From contig NZ_SODF01000002.1 in NCBI RefSeq assembly GCF_004365875.1, positions 2,420,971 to 2,484,970 on the forward strand: a stretch of 64,000 bases of DNA, written 5' to 3'. This document shows positions 42,389-52,200 of the stretch, piece after piece. Origin of the DNA: Kribbella kalugense (GTDB taxonomy: Bacteria; Actinomycetota; Actinomycetes; Propionibacteriales; Kribbellaceae). The position numbers and the translations under genes are program-made. Numbering within the stretch: position 1 is the first letter of the stretch; the number at the start of each line of letters is the position of its first letter. Below the pieces are notes generated by a model. It was not told where the DNA came from. It saw only the letters and a program-made list of their open reading frames with translations, and did not search any database.

Positions 42389-43020
42389 GTTGTCCCCCTG
42401 GTTGGTGCGTAGCGCTGGTAGAACATCTCGAGTACGACGGGCAGCAGGCGGCTGAAGCGGCCGTCTTCGAAGGACGCGTCCGGCTCGTTGGCGAGCTGCT
42501 GCGAGATCAGGCCGGCCAGCATCGCGGTGTAGAGGGCGATGCCTTCGTCGCTCGCCGCGTCCGGGTGCAGGAGGCCGGCCTCGATCGTCGCCTCCAGATG
42601 CTCACGGAGATCCTGGATCGACTCCAGCGCCGGGGCGTACGCCTCCGGACTCGGCTCGAAGCCGGGAATCGTCCGCCAGAACATCAGCTGGGCGTACACC
42701 TGGTGCTCCAGGCACCAACGGCAGAACGCCGACGCCGCGCTCAGGTTCAGCTCGAGCTGGTCGTCGATGTTCGCGCGGGCGGCCCGGTAGGCGTCCCGGA
42801 GCAACTCGTTGCCCCGTTGGTAGAGCGCGTCGTAGATCGCCATCTTCGACGGGAAGTACTGGTACAGCGACGGCGGCTGCATCCCGAGCCGCCGGGCCAC
42901 CGCGGACAGACTCAGGGCCGCGACCCCCTCGACCTCCATCAGCTCGATCGCGACGTCGAGGATCTCCTCGATCGTCTGCTGACGACGACGGGTACGGCGG
43001 TCCGGAACGGTGGTGCTCAT
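42385..43020 (-). CDS. TetR family transcriptional regulator
   Basis: A 211-aa TetR protein. The N-terminal helix-turn-helix reads SLSAVARRLGMQPPSLYQYF; the C-terminal part has the WHG-like FCRWCLEHQVYAQLMFWRTI. ATG 43020 is chosen because the basic N-terminus DRRTRRRQQTIEEI follows. It is co-transcribed with the mycothiol-dependent enzyme, and a palindrome lies just upstream, so it is probably autoregulated and controls a detoxification step. Confidence 0.92.
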   Translation of the reverse strand: MSTTVPDRRTRRRQQTIEEILDVAIELMEVEGVAALSLSAVARRLGMQPPSLYQYFPSKMAIYDALYQRGNELLRDAYRAARANIDDQLELNLSAASAFCRWCLEHQVYAQLMFWRTIPGFEPSPEAYAPALESIQDLREHLEATIEAGLLHPDAASDEGIALYTAMLAGLISQQLANEPDASFEDGRFSRLLPVVLEMFYQRYAPTRGTT

Positions 43021-43033
43021 GCCTTGAGGAAAA

Positions 43034-43048
43034 CCTAATGGCGTTAGG
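43034..43048. promoter_or_regulatory. TetR operator palindrome
   Basis: CCTAA-TGGCG-TTAGG, a 5-bp inverted repeat extended by A/T on each side, lies 14 bases upstream of the TetR ATG. A TTGTCA -35-like element overlaps on the far side. Confidence 0.55.
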
Positions 43049-43106
43049 GTTGTCAATACCTCGTAGATTTGAGGATCTTGTCCCTCGCGCCACGTACTGT
43101 CGATAC

Positions 43107-43373
43107 ATGTGCAGAAACATCACAACGCTCCGGGGACTTGAGCCGTCTGCGACCTCCGAGGAGGTCTACGCGGCCGCGTTGCAGTACGTGCGCAAGGTGA
43201 CCGGCGTCGGCTCGCTGAGTGCGACCACCCGCGGTCCGATCGAGCGCGCAGCCGTCGAGGTCGCGCGGATCACCGAGCAGCTGCTGGAGGAGATGCCGGC
43301 CCGCCGGACCCCGCCACAGACCGTGCCACCACTGCGGCGCCCGGAAGTCCGTGCGCGCCTCGGCCTCGACTAA
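43107..43373 (+). CDS. DUF2277 family protein
   Basis: An 88-aa protein starting MCRNITTLRGLEPSATSEEV, then EVARITEQLLEEMPARRTPP. This matches DUF2277, a small actinobacterial family of unknown role whose MCRNI start and helical body are well conserved. The ATG at 43107 is set by that start. It is divergent from the TetR gene and precedes a small membrane gene by nine bases. Confidence 0.88.
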   Translation: MCRNITTLRGLEPSATSEEVYAAALQYVRKVTGVGSLSATTRGPIERAAVEVARITEQLLEEMPARRTPPQTVPPLRRPEVRARLGLD

Positions 43374-43382
43374 GAGCCTCCC

Positions 43383-43739
43383 GTGGGGCAGGAGGTTCGT
43401 CCCGCCCGCCGGCGGCACGGACTGGTCTTCGGCCTGATCGTGGCCGGCGTGCTGTTGTCGCTCACCAACACCAACGCCCAGTCCGAGCTGGGTCGTCGCC
43501 GGCACGAGGCGTGCGACGGCACGGTGCCGCTGCCGACGGGTGCGTACGTGCTCGGCGCCGCCGGACTGTTCGTCGGGGCGATCGCGCTGTACCTGTCGCT
43601 GCGCTGGTTCCGGCACAGCCGGCAGCCGATCACGCTGATCCTCCTGGCGACCGCAGCCGCCGCGGTAGTGGTCGAGATCCTCGGCATCGTGACAGCCTTC
43701 CAACAGGGTCAGCCGATCGAGTCGCTCTGCTTCGGCTAA
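43383..43739 (+). CDS. small membrane protein
   Basis: A 118-aa protein with three probable membrane spans (GLVFGLIVAGVLLSLTN, YVLGAAGLFVGAIALYLSLRW, ITLILLATAAAAVVVEILGI) and two Cys, one in EACDGTVPLP and one at the C-terminus. I do not recognise a family. The GTG start lies nine bases after the DUF2277 stop, so it may be in that operon. Confidence 0.65.
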   Translation: MGQEVRPARRRHGLVFGLIVAGVLLSLTNTNAQSELGRRRHEACDGTVPLPTGAYVLGAAGLFVGAIALYLSLRWFRHSRQPITLILLATAAAAVVVEILGIVTAFQQGQPIESLCFG

Positions 43740-43787
43740 GCGGTAGTGTCGCCCCCGGGAAACGGTTACCTCTGAGAGGGGCGCGGG

Positions 43788-44627
43788 ATGCGGTTCGCGA
43801 TCAAGACCAGGCCGGAACACACCACCTGGCAGCAGATGCGGGACGTGTGGGTCGCGGCGGACCAGTTCGAGATCTTCGAGTCCGCCTGGCACTGGGATCA
43901 TTTCTACCCGCTGACCGGCGACATGCAGGGCCCGAACCTGGAGGCCTGGACCACGCTGGCCGCGCTCGCGCAGGCGACCTCGCGGATCCGGGTCGGCTGC
44001 CAGGTGACGGGGATGATCTACCGGCATCCCGCCGTACTCGCGAACATGGCGGCAACCACCGACATCATCAGCGACGGGCGGCTCGAGCTCGGCATCGGCG
44101 CCGGCTGGAACGAGATGGAGACCGCGGCGTACGGCATCGACCTGTACCCGTTGAAGGAGCGCTTCGACCGGTTCGACGAGGGCACCGAGGCGATGATCGC
44201 GCTGCTCACCGAGAAGGTCGCGAACTTCGACGGCAAGTACATCAAGCTGACCGAGGCGTACTGCAACCCGAAGCCGGTGCAGACCCCGCACCCGCCGATC
44301 ACCATCGGCGGCAAGGGCCCGAAGCGAACGCTCCGCGCGGTCGCCAAGTGGGCGCAGCAGTGGAACGTCATCGTCGCGAACCCCGAGGAGTGGAAGCCCC
44401 TCAAGGACGTGCTGGTCCAGCGTTGCGAGGAGGTCGGCCGCGATGTCAACGAGATCACCTGCTCGGTCAACGTCCGCATCGACCCGGACGGCCCGCTCGA
44501 CAAGGCGGTCGCCGACGCAGCGGCGTACGGCGAGGCCGGCGTCGACCTGATCATCATGAATCTCCCGCTCGACGCGGGGCCGTCCGTCCTGGAGCCGCTC
44601 GCGAAGGCGCTCGCGCCACTGGCTTAG
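43788..44627 (+). CDS. LLM-class F420-dependent oxidoreductase
   Basis: A 279-aa luciferase-like (beta/alpha)8 protein. Typical strands are FESAWHWDHFYPLTGD, RIRVGCQVTGMIYRHPAVLA, RLELGIGAGWNEMETAAYGI and PITIGGKGPKRTLRAVAKWA. Actinobacterial members use F420 rather than FMN. Substrate unknown. ATG 43788 has GAGAGGGG upstream. It is followed nine bases later by the alkyltransferase-like gene. Confidence 0.92.
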   Translation: MRFAIKTRPEHTTWQQMRDVWVAADQFEIFESAWHWDHFYPLTGDMQGPNLEAWTTLAALAQATSRIRVGCQVTGMIYRHPAVLANMAATTDIISDGRLELGIGAGWNEMETAAYGIDLYPLKERFDRFDEGTEAMIALLTEKVANFDGKYIKLTEAYCNPKPVQTPHPPITIGGKGPKRTLRAVAKWAQQWNVIVANPEEWKPLKDVLVQRCEEVGRDVNEITCSVNVRIDPDGPLDKAVADAAAYGEAGVDLIIMNLPLDAGPSVLEPLAKALAPLA

Positions 44628-44636
44628 ATTTGCCCT

Positions 44637-44933
44637 GTGGACAGGGAGGAGTACGTCGAGGCTGTACTGCGGGCGGTCGAGTCGATCCCGGAGGGCAGCG
44701 TCGCGACGTACGGCGACATCGCGGAGTACATCGGGCAGGGTGGACCGCGGCAGGTCGGCGCGATCATGCGCGAGTACGGCGCGACTGTCCCGTGGTGGCG
44801 AGTGATCCGCGCATCCGGCGTACCGGCCGATGAAGTCGGCGACGAGCAACTCCACCGGCTGCGGTCGGACGGGGTGCGGATCACCAACGGACGCGTGCGG
44901 CTGCGCGACGTCCGTTGGGATCCACAGGATTGA
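44637..44933 (+). CDS. alkyltransferase-like (ATL/MGMT C-domain) protein
   Basis: A 98-aa protein of the O6-alkylguanine-DNA alkyltransferase DNA-binding domain: GSVATYGDIAEYIGQGGPRQ and VGAIMREYGATVPWWRVIRA. The catalytic PCHR motif is replaced by PWWRV, so there is no acceptor Cys; it is an ATL-type protein that flags alkylated guanine for nucleotide excision repair. It corresponds to Rv3204 in the neighbourhood of adnA. GTG start. Confidence 0.92.
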   Translation: MDREEYVEAVLRAVESIPEGSVATYGDIAEYIGQGGPRQVGAIMREYGATVPWWRVIRASGVPADEVGDEQLHRLRSDGVRITNGRVRLRDVRWDPQD

Positions 44934-44936
44934 TCG

Positions 44937-45839
44937 TTACTCGCCGTTCAGCGGTGTGCCCGCCTGCGATGTGCGGAGGAAGTAGATCGGGTCGTTGTAG
45001 GTGCCTGGGACCTTGCCGAGGCTCTGGATGGTGGTCGACGTTCCGTTGGCGTGACCAATGGCGTACAGGTACGCCGATCCGCTGTCCCGGTCGATCGCAG
45101 CCAGCAGAGTGCTCTGAGTGCCGCACTTCTCCGCGACGATCGACTCGAAGCCCTGCCAGGTCGACGAGCGGACGACCTTCACCACGGTCGTCATCGGCGA
45201 CGTGATCGGGATCCGGATCGTGTACAGCGCGCCGGCCTTGGTCGTGGCCAGGAAGGTGTCGTACGTCGACGTCGTGCTGATCAACGTCATCGTCTTCACG
45301 GCCGAGAATCCGGCGAACGTACCGAGCGGGTGGAACCCTTCGGCGTCCCGCTTCCAGCGGACCAGGGTGCCGTCGTCGCGCATCGCATAGAAGTACTGCC
45401 GGGTCGGCGCGTCACCCTTCGGGTACGCCGCCCGCGCGATCGAGGTGTACGCGTTCATGTCGAGCATCGCGACTCCGCGGCCCCACCACGGTCCGTCCGG
45501 CACGTTGTTGATCACGGTGCTGTAGAGAGTGTCGCCGTACAGCGCGTAGCCGCTGTCGGAGCTGCCGCCCTCGGGCTCGGGCTTGAACTCCCAGGTCGCG
45601 CTCGCCCTGGTCTCGCCGGGCTCGGCGACCTTCGGACCGACGCGGCGTTCGCTCGCGACCGGCGGGCTCGCGGCGGACACCACCTGGTCGACATAGTTGC
45701 CCTGCGCGGTGATCGAGCCGAGATCGAGCGAACAGATCGACTCGAGCTTCGGATTCGCCGCGGTGGCAGTGGCAGTACTGAGACCTGCCAGTAGAACAGC
45801 CGCCCCCAGGAGGGCGGCAGTGCGCCGTGTCGTCCTCAT
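44937..45839 (-). CDS. secreted protein of unknown function (propeller-like)
   Basis: A 300-aa exported protein with a Sec signal (TTRRTAALLGAAVLLAGLST) and cleavage near TATAANP. The body has recurrent beta segments such as QYFYAMRDDGTLVRWK, YDTFLATTKAGALYTIRIPI and GSAYLYAIGHANG, like a tachylectin-type beta-propeller with four or so blades. Two Cys may form a disulphide. I do not recognise a defined family. It is divergent from adnA with 158 bases between. Confidence 0.7.
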   Translation of the reverse strand: MRTTRRTAALLGAAVLLAGLSTATATAANPKLESICSLDLGSITAQGNYVDQVVSAASPPVASERRVGPKVAEPGETRASATWEFKPEPEGGSSDSGYALYGDTLYSTVINNVPDGPWWGRGVAMLDMNAYTSIARAAYPKGDAPTRQYFYAMRDDGTLVRWKRDAEGFHPLGTFAGFSAVKTMTLISTTSTYDTFLATTKAGALYTIRIPITSPMTTVVKVVRSSTWQGFESIVAEKCGTQSTLLAAIDRDSGSAYLYAIGHANGTSTTIQSLGKVPGTYNDPIYFLRTSQAGTPLNGE

Positions 45840-45998
45840 TCGGTGCTCCTTGTTTGTGGTTGCTTTCGAGGAACTCGATGCACTCCGGCCGCGGAAAGTT
45901 ATCGCCCGACTACGTTGCTGTTGTCCGGTTTCCGACGATCTGTGCCCAGTCCGGGGTGGGCGTCAGGATTTGTCGGCGGCGTCTGCTGGGATGGTGCG

Positions 45999-48900
45999 AT
46001 GGTTGGCAGACAGGGGTCCCGATATCGCTTGGTCCGGGCGGCGGGGCGTACGGCGGAGGCGCCGGTCCTGGATGCCGATCAGCAAGCGGTCGTCGATCAC
46101 CCCGGCGGGCCGCTGCTGGTTCTCGCCGGGCCCGGCACCGGGAAGACGACGACGTTGGTCGAGGCGGTCGTCGACCGGGTCCGGAATCGCGGGCTGAGTC
46201 CGGACGAGGTGCTCGTGCTGACCTTCGGACGGAAGGCGGCGACCGAGCTCCGCGATCGCATCACCGGCCGGCTCGGGCGGACGACGCGAGTGATGCCGTC
46301 GATGACGTTTCATTCGTTCTGCTACGCGTTGCTGCGGCGGTTCACACCGGCGGACGCATTCGACGTACCGCTGCGGCTGCCGTCCGGGCCGGAGCAGGCG
46401 TCGCGGTTGAGTGAGGCTTTGTCGGGGAGTCGCGAGGTCGGTGCGGTGCATTGGCCGAGCAGTTTGCATCCGGCGTTGAAGACGCGCGGGTTCACCGACG
46501 AGGTGCAGGCGGTGATCGGCAAGGCGCGGCAGCTCGGGCTCGACCCGGAGGACCTGTCCGCGATCGGGCGGACGGCGGAGCGGGCCGAGTGGGTCGCGGT
46601 CGGGGACTTCTTCGAGGAGTACCTGCAGGTGCTGGACGCCGAGCAGGTGCTGGACTACTCCGAGCTGATTCATCGCGCGGTGATCCTGGCGCAGCAGCCG
46701 CAGGTGCAGGCCAAGCTGCGGGCCGAGTTCAAGGCGGTGTTCGTCGACGAGTATCAGGACACCGATCCTGGTCAGACGAAGCTGTTGCAGGCGATCGCGG
46801 GCGACGGACGTGACCTGGTCGTCGTCGGCGATCCAGACCAGTCGATCTACACGTTCCGCGGCGCTGACGTCCGCGGTCTGCTCCGATTCACCAAGGAGTT
46901 CCCGGCATCCGACGGCTCCGAGGCGGCCCAGATCGCCTTGGGTACGACGCGACGCTTCGGGACCACGCTGCAGCGCGTATCGCGCAACGTCGTCAACCGA
47001 CTCGGTGTCCCGGGGGCACTCGATCGGGACACGTTCGACCGCTTCCGGAACCCGGACGCCTCGTCGGCTGTTTTCGGTCCGGGGAAGGTCGAGGCGAATC
47101 TCTACTCGACGAGTGGCGCCGAGCTCGAGCACATCGCGGATCTGCTCCGGCGGGCGCATGTCCAGGACGGTGTCGGGTGGCACGAGATGGCGGTGCTGGT
47201 CCGGTCCGGCAGTCGGTCGATCCCGCCGCTGCGGCGTGCGTTGGCCGCGGCCGGGATTCCGGTGGACGTGGCCGGCGACGAGTTGCCGTTGTCGCGAGAG
47301 CCCGCCGTACGGCCGATGCTGCTGGCCTTGCGGGCCGTGGCTGATCCGGTGACGTTGACTGTTGACGTCGTACGGGCGCTGGCGCTGTCGCCGTTGGGGG
47401 CGATGGATGCGGGGCAGTTGCGACGGTTGGCACGCGTACTGCGGCGGCGGGATCGGGAGGCGGCGGGTGGGCAGCGGTTGCCGCGGTCGTCGGACGAGCT
47501 GCTGCGGGAGGCGTTGACGAATCCGCTGCTGCTCGACGAGGAGGCGTCGCCGGCCGAGGCACGGTTCGCGGCGCTGGGCGAGCGGTTGCTCAAGGCAAGG
47601 AATATCGTGACCGCGGGCGCGGCGCCGGACGAGGTGATGTGGTCGCTGTGGTCGGAGTCGCCGTGGTTGCGGCGGTTGCGCGGGCAGGCTGGGTCGGGTG
47701 GAGAGACCGCGCGGGCCGCGAACCGGGACCTGGATTCGCTGTGTGCGTTGTTCGACGCGGCGAGCCGGGCCGAGGAGCAGGTCGGGTTCAAGGGGGTGTC
47801 GGCGTTCCTGTCGGAGTTGGAGTCGCTCGATATCGCGGCGGACAACCGGTTCGACGGGACGTACCGCGAGGCCGGCGTACAACTCATGACCGCTCACCGG
47901 TCGAAGGGTCTGCAGTGGCGGCTGGTGGTCGTCGCTTCGGTCCAGGAGGGGCAGTGGCCGGATCTGCGGCGGCGCGGGTCGTTGCTGGAGCCGGACCGGT
48001 TGGGGCCGGACGGGCTGATCGATCCGTTGTCAGCTGGCGCGTTGCTGGCCGAGGAGAGACGGTTGTTCTACGTCGCGATCACCCGAGCCCGGGAGCGATT
48101 GATCGTGACCGCGGTGCAGGCGCCCGAGGCGGACGGCGACCAACCCTCCAGATTCCTTGCTGAGCTCGACATTCCTTTGAAACTGGTCGCTGGGCGGCCG
48201 AGGCGGCCGTTGTCGTTGCCCGGTCTGGTTGCGGATCTGCGATGCGTCCTGGCGGATCCGTCGTCGTCGCCAGCTTTGAAACGGGTCGCGGCTGATCGGC
48301 TGGCTTTGCTGGCCGATGCCGTGGACGAGCGTGAGTATTCCTTGGTGCCGACTGCGGATCCGTCGCGCTGGTGGGGTGTGCGGGAGCGGACTCGGTCGGA
48401 GCGGCCGATTGCGAACCCCGAGCTGCCGGTGCCGTTGTCGGGGAGTGCGCTGACTACGATCGTGGACTGCCCGCTGCGGTGGTTCCTGACTCGGCGGGCG
48501 GGCGGGGAGACGCCCAGTACGTCGGCGATCGGGTTCGGCATGGTGCTGCACACGTTGGCGGATGCGGTCGCGACCGGGGTGCTGCCACCGTCCGTGGACG
48601 AGCTGAACGGCTGGCTCGACAAGGTGTGGACGCAGCTGGAGTTCGAGTCCGCGTGGATCTCGGATCGCGAGCGGGTGGAGGCCGAGCAGGCGTTGCGCCG
48701 GTTCGTCGCGTGGCATCAAGGGCGGCCGGATCGGACGCTGCTGGGGACCGAGGTCGAGTTCGACGTACTGCTTCCGGATGCGGACAAGCCCGCGGTCCGG
48801 GTGAAGGGCCGGATGGACCGGGTCGAGCAGGATCCGGAGGGCACGATCCGGGTGGTCGACCTGAAGACGGGCCGCACGCTGCCGACCAAGCCGGCGGTGG

Positions 48901-49217
48901 CGCGGCATGTCCAGTTGGCGATCTACCAGCGGGCGATCGCGTCTCGGCAGATGCAGAAGCTCGGCGACGATCCGGTCGCGGGCGGCGCCGAGCTCGTTCA
49001 ACTCCGGCACGACGACAACGGCGGCTTCCCTCGTGTCCAGCACCAAGGTCCGCTCGAAACCGACGAGGACGGCAAGACCTGGCTCGACGAAGCGGTCGAG
49101 AACGCCGAGTCGATGGTCCGCACCGAAGAATTCACCGCCCAACGCAACGACGGCTGCGCCCGCTGCGAAGCCCGAGCCCTCTGCCCCATCCAACCCGAAG
49201 GCCGAGAGACCGTCTGA
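45999..49217 (+). CDS. adnA: AdnA-like subunit of ATP-dependent helicase-nuclease
   Basis: A 1072-aa protein: N-terminal UvrD-type helicase and C-terminal RecB-like nuclease. Helicase motifs: LVLAGPGTGKTTT, SMTFHSFCYALL, VFVDEYQDTDPGQ, VVGDPDQSIYTFRGAD, LMTAHRSKGLQWRL, FYVAITRARERL. Nuclease: VKGRMDRVEQ and VVDLKTGRTLP; the Fe-S cysteines are in TIVDCPLRWFL and CARCEARALCP. AdnAB resects double-strand breaks in actinobacteria. I chose ATG 45999, which gives a short lead to the helicase; the open frame extends 52 codons upstream. The stop overlaps the adnB start by one base. Confidence 0.94.
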   Translation: MVGRQGSRYRLVRAAGRTAEAPVLDADQQAVVDHPGGPLLVLAGPGTGKTTTLVEAVVDRVRNRGLSPDEVLVLTFGRKAATELRDRITGRLGRTTRVMPSMTFHSFCYALLRRFTPADAFDVPLRLPSGPEQASRLSEALSGSREVGAVHWPSSLHPALKTRGFTDEVQAVIGKARQLGLDPEDLSAIGRTAERAEWVAVGDFFEEYLQVLDAEQVLDYSELIHRAVILAQQPQVQAKLRAEFKAVFVDEYQDTDPGQTKLLQAIAGDGRDLVVVGDPDQSIYTFRGADVRGLLRFTKEFPASDGSEAAQIALGTTRRFGTTLQRVSRNVVNRLGVPGALDRDTFDRFRNPDASSAVFGPGKVEANLYSTSGAELEHIADLLRRAHVQDGVGWHEMAVLVRSGSRSIPPLRRALAAAGIPVDVAGDELPLSREPAVRPMLLALRAVADPVTLTVDVVRALALSPLGAMDAGQLRRLARVLRRRDREAAGGQRLPRSSDELLREALTNPLLLDEEASPAEARFAALGERLLKARNIVTAGAAPDEVMWSLWSESPWLRRLRGQAGSGGETARAANRDLDSLCALFDAASRAEEQVGFKGVSAFLSELESLDIAADNRFDGTYREAGVQLMTAHRSKGLQWRLVVVASVQEGQWPDLRRRGSLLEPDRLGPDGLIDPLSAGALLAEERRLFYVAITRARERLIVTAVQAPEADGDQPSRFLAELDIPLKLVAGRPRRPLSLPGLVADLRCVLADPSSSPALKRVAADRLALLADAVDEREYSLVPTADPSRWWGVRERTRSERPIANPELPVPLSGSALTTIVDCPLRWFLTRRAGGETPSTSAIGFGMVLHTLADAVATGVLPPSVDELNGWLDKVWTQLEFESAWISDRERVEAEQALRRFVAWHQGRPDRTLLGTEVEFDVLLPDADKPAVRVKGRMDRVEQDPEGTIRVVDLKTGRTLPTKPAVARHVQLAIYQRAIASRQMQKLGDDPVAGGAELVQLRHDDNGGFPRVQHQGPLETDEDGKTWLDEAVENAESMVRTEEFTAQRNDGCARCEARALCPIQPEGRETV

Positions 49218-52200
49218 TGCCTGCGCACCTGGAGTCCACGGCCGACCTGTGCGACCTGCTCGGGATTCCGTTCAGTGATCAGCAGTTGGCGGCCATTACC
49301 GCACCGCTCGCGCCTGGAGTGATTGTGGCGGGGGCCGGGTCGGGGAAGACGACGGCGATGGCGGCCCGGGTGGTGTGGTTGATCTGCACCGGGCAGGTGC
49401 AGCCGGAGGAAGTGCTCGGGCTGACGTTCACGAAGAAGGCCGCCAACGAGCTGGATGTGCGGATCCGCGAGGACCTGACCAAGGCCGGCGTGCTCGGATC
49501 GACCCTGCCGAAGGACCAGCATCCGATCCTCGCCGCCCACCTCCGCAGCAACATCCCGAACTGGGAGCCCGAGGAGCCGGGTGAGCCCGTCGTCTCGACG
49601 TACCACGCGTTTGCCGGCACGTTGATCGCCGAGCACGGTCTCCGCCTCGGTCTCGAGCCCGACGCCCGAGTGCTCGCCGATGCGACCCGTTTCCAGTTGG
49701 CCGGTCGCGTCGTACGGCGGTCCGCCGGGCCGATCCGGTTCGCGTCGCATCACGTGCCGACGCTGGTGAACAGTCTGCTCTCGCTCGACGGTGAGCTCGC
49801 CGACCACCTGCTCCGGGCGGACGACGTACGCGAGCACGATGACGCCGTACGTCGGGAGGTCGCGGCGGCCCGTAAGCAGACGGTGGAGGTGCGCAAGCTG
49901 GCCGAGACCGCGTTGAAGCGGGGCGAAATCCTGCAGCTCGTCGAGGAGTACCAGGCCTACAAGGGGGAGCGCGGCGTCGTAGACTTCGCCGATCAGATGG
50001 CGCTCGGCGCGCGGTTGGCCGAGGAGTGCCCGGAGGTCGCGGCCGTCGAGCGATCGCGGTACAAGGTCGTGCTGCTCGACGAGTACCAGGACACGTCGGT
50101 CTCGCAGCGCCGGATGCTGACCGCTCTGTTCGCTAGTGGGGACGGTCGCGGCCACGCGGTCACCGCGGTCGGTGATCCATGCCAGGCGATCTACGGCTGG
50201 CGTGGCGCGTCGGTCGCGAACCTGGACGAGTTCCCTGAGCACTTCCCGCAGTCGGATGGCACGCCGGCACAGCGATACGTGTTGAGCGTCAACCGTCGTA
50301 GCGGTAGCCGGATTCTCGCCGCCGCCAACCAGCACGCGACCGAACTCTATGAGCAGCACCCCGGCGTCATCCCGCTCGAGGCCCCGGCCGACGCGCCGGA
50401 AGGTGCGATCACAGTGGGCCTGTTCGAGACGCGGTCGCAAGAGATCGAGTGGGTCGCCGACTCGATCGTCGCCGCGCACCGCACTCCGAACCGCCGCTGG
50501 AAAGACATCGGCATCCTGATGCGGACGAACGTCGACCTCAGCGCGGTCCACGAAGCCTTGATCTCCCGCAAGGTCCCCGTCGAGGTCGTCGGCCTCGGCG
50601 GACTCCTCGCGCTCCCCGAGGTTGTCGACGTCGTTGCGACGCTGCAAGCCGTCAACGATCTCACCGCGAACGCCGCGATGCTGCGGATTCTCACCGGCCC
50701 GCGGTACCGGATCGGTCACCGCGACCTTGCCCTGTTGGCCAACCGCGCACGCATCCTCGCCGACGCCGGCGAGCGGCCCGCGGTTGACGACCTGGTCGCC
50801 GCCCTCGACGCAGCGGTCGCCGGGATGGACTCGACCGAGGTCATCTCGCTCGCCGAGGCGGTCGACGATCCAGGTCCGGACGCCTGGGGTTACGCCCCGG
50901 AGGCCCTGGTCCGCTTCAAGGAACTCTCGACCGAGTTGCGCGAACTCCGAACGCACGCGAGCGAGCCGCTGCTCGACCTCGTCCGGCGGGTGATCAGCAC
51001 GATCGGCCTGGACGTCGAGCTCACCGCCACGCCCGACCACGTCGACGCAGGCCGCCGCGATCATCTTGCCGCCTTTTTGGATGCCGTCGGCAACTTCGTG
51101 TCCACCGAGTCGGACGGTTCGCTCGACGGCTTGCTCGCGTATCTGGCCGCCGAGGAGGAGTACGCCGCCGGCCTCGACCTCGCCGTACCGAGTGAGGCCG
51201 ACTCGGTCAAGCTGCTCACCACGCACCGCTCGAAGGGCCTGGAGTGGCCGGTTGTCTTCGTGCCGACGCTGGTTTCCAAGGTGTTCCCGTCGGATCGCGG
51301 CCGGGACAAGTGGACGACGAACGCCAAGGTGCTGCCGTGGCCGCTGCGCGGTGACGCCGACACGCTGCCGGATATCCACGACCTGTCGAACGCCGGGCTG
51401 AAGTCGTTCGCGGACGAGTGCAAGGACGTGAACGCGCTCGAGGAGCGGCGGCTCGGGTACGTCGCGTTCACCCGGGCGAAGGAGATCCTCGTCGCCACCG
51501 GGCATTGGTGGGGTCCGACGCAGAAGCGTCCGCGCGGACCGTCGTCGTACCTTTCGATGCTGAAGAAGCACGCCGGCGAGCGAGTCGTCGCGTGGGCCGA
51601 GCAGCCCGAGTCTGAGGAGAATCCAGAGCTCGCCGAGCAGACGCAGGCCCCGTGGCCGACGCCGTTCGACGTGGATTCCTACCAGCGACGGCTGGCTTCG
51701 GCGGCGCTCGTGCAACAGGCTCGCGCGGAAGGCCCGTCGATCGAGGCCGAGGAGTCGCTGCTGCTGGACGAGCAGGCGACGGTCGCGCGGTGGGACTCCG
51801 AGATCGAGCGATTGTTGTCAGAGGCAAGGGAAAGCCGAAGCCGCAAGGCGTACGACGTAACGCTTCCGGCCGCACTGTCCGCGACGCAGGTGATGCGGCT
51901 GGCCAAGGATCCGGACGGACTCGCCTCCGAGCTGGCTCGCCCGATGCCCCGCAAACCCAACCGGGCCGCGCGTTTCGGCACCCGCTTCCACGCCTGGGTG
52001 GAGAGCTACTTCGGCCAGCAACTCCTGCTCGATCCGGACGACCTGCCTGGTGCCGCGGACGAGGACATCGTCGACGACACCGACCTGACCGAACTCATGG
52101 ACGCCTTCCGCGACGGCCCGTTCGGCGAGACCTCGCCGTACGAGATCGAAGCCCCGTTCGCCCTCGCCCTCGGCGGCCGAGTCATTCGCGGCCGCATCGA

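Noticed and set aside
48371..49216. N-terminal extension of adnB by 282 codons
   Set aside because: It overlaps adnA in another frame with no motifs; the ATG at 49217 overlaps the adnA stop as in coupled genes.
48998..51715. A 905-codon open frame on the minus strand
   Set aside because: Antisense to adnA/adnB; composition typical of high-GC shadow frames and no conserved motifs.
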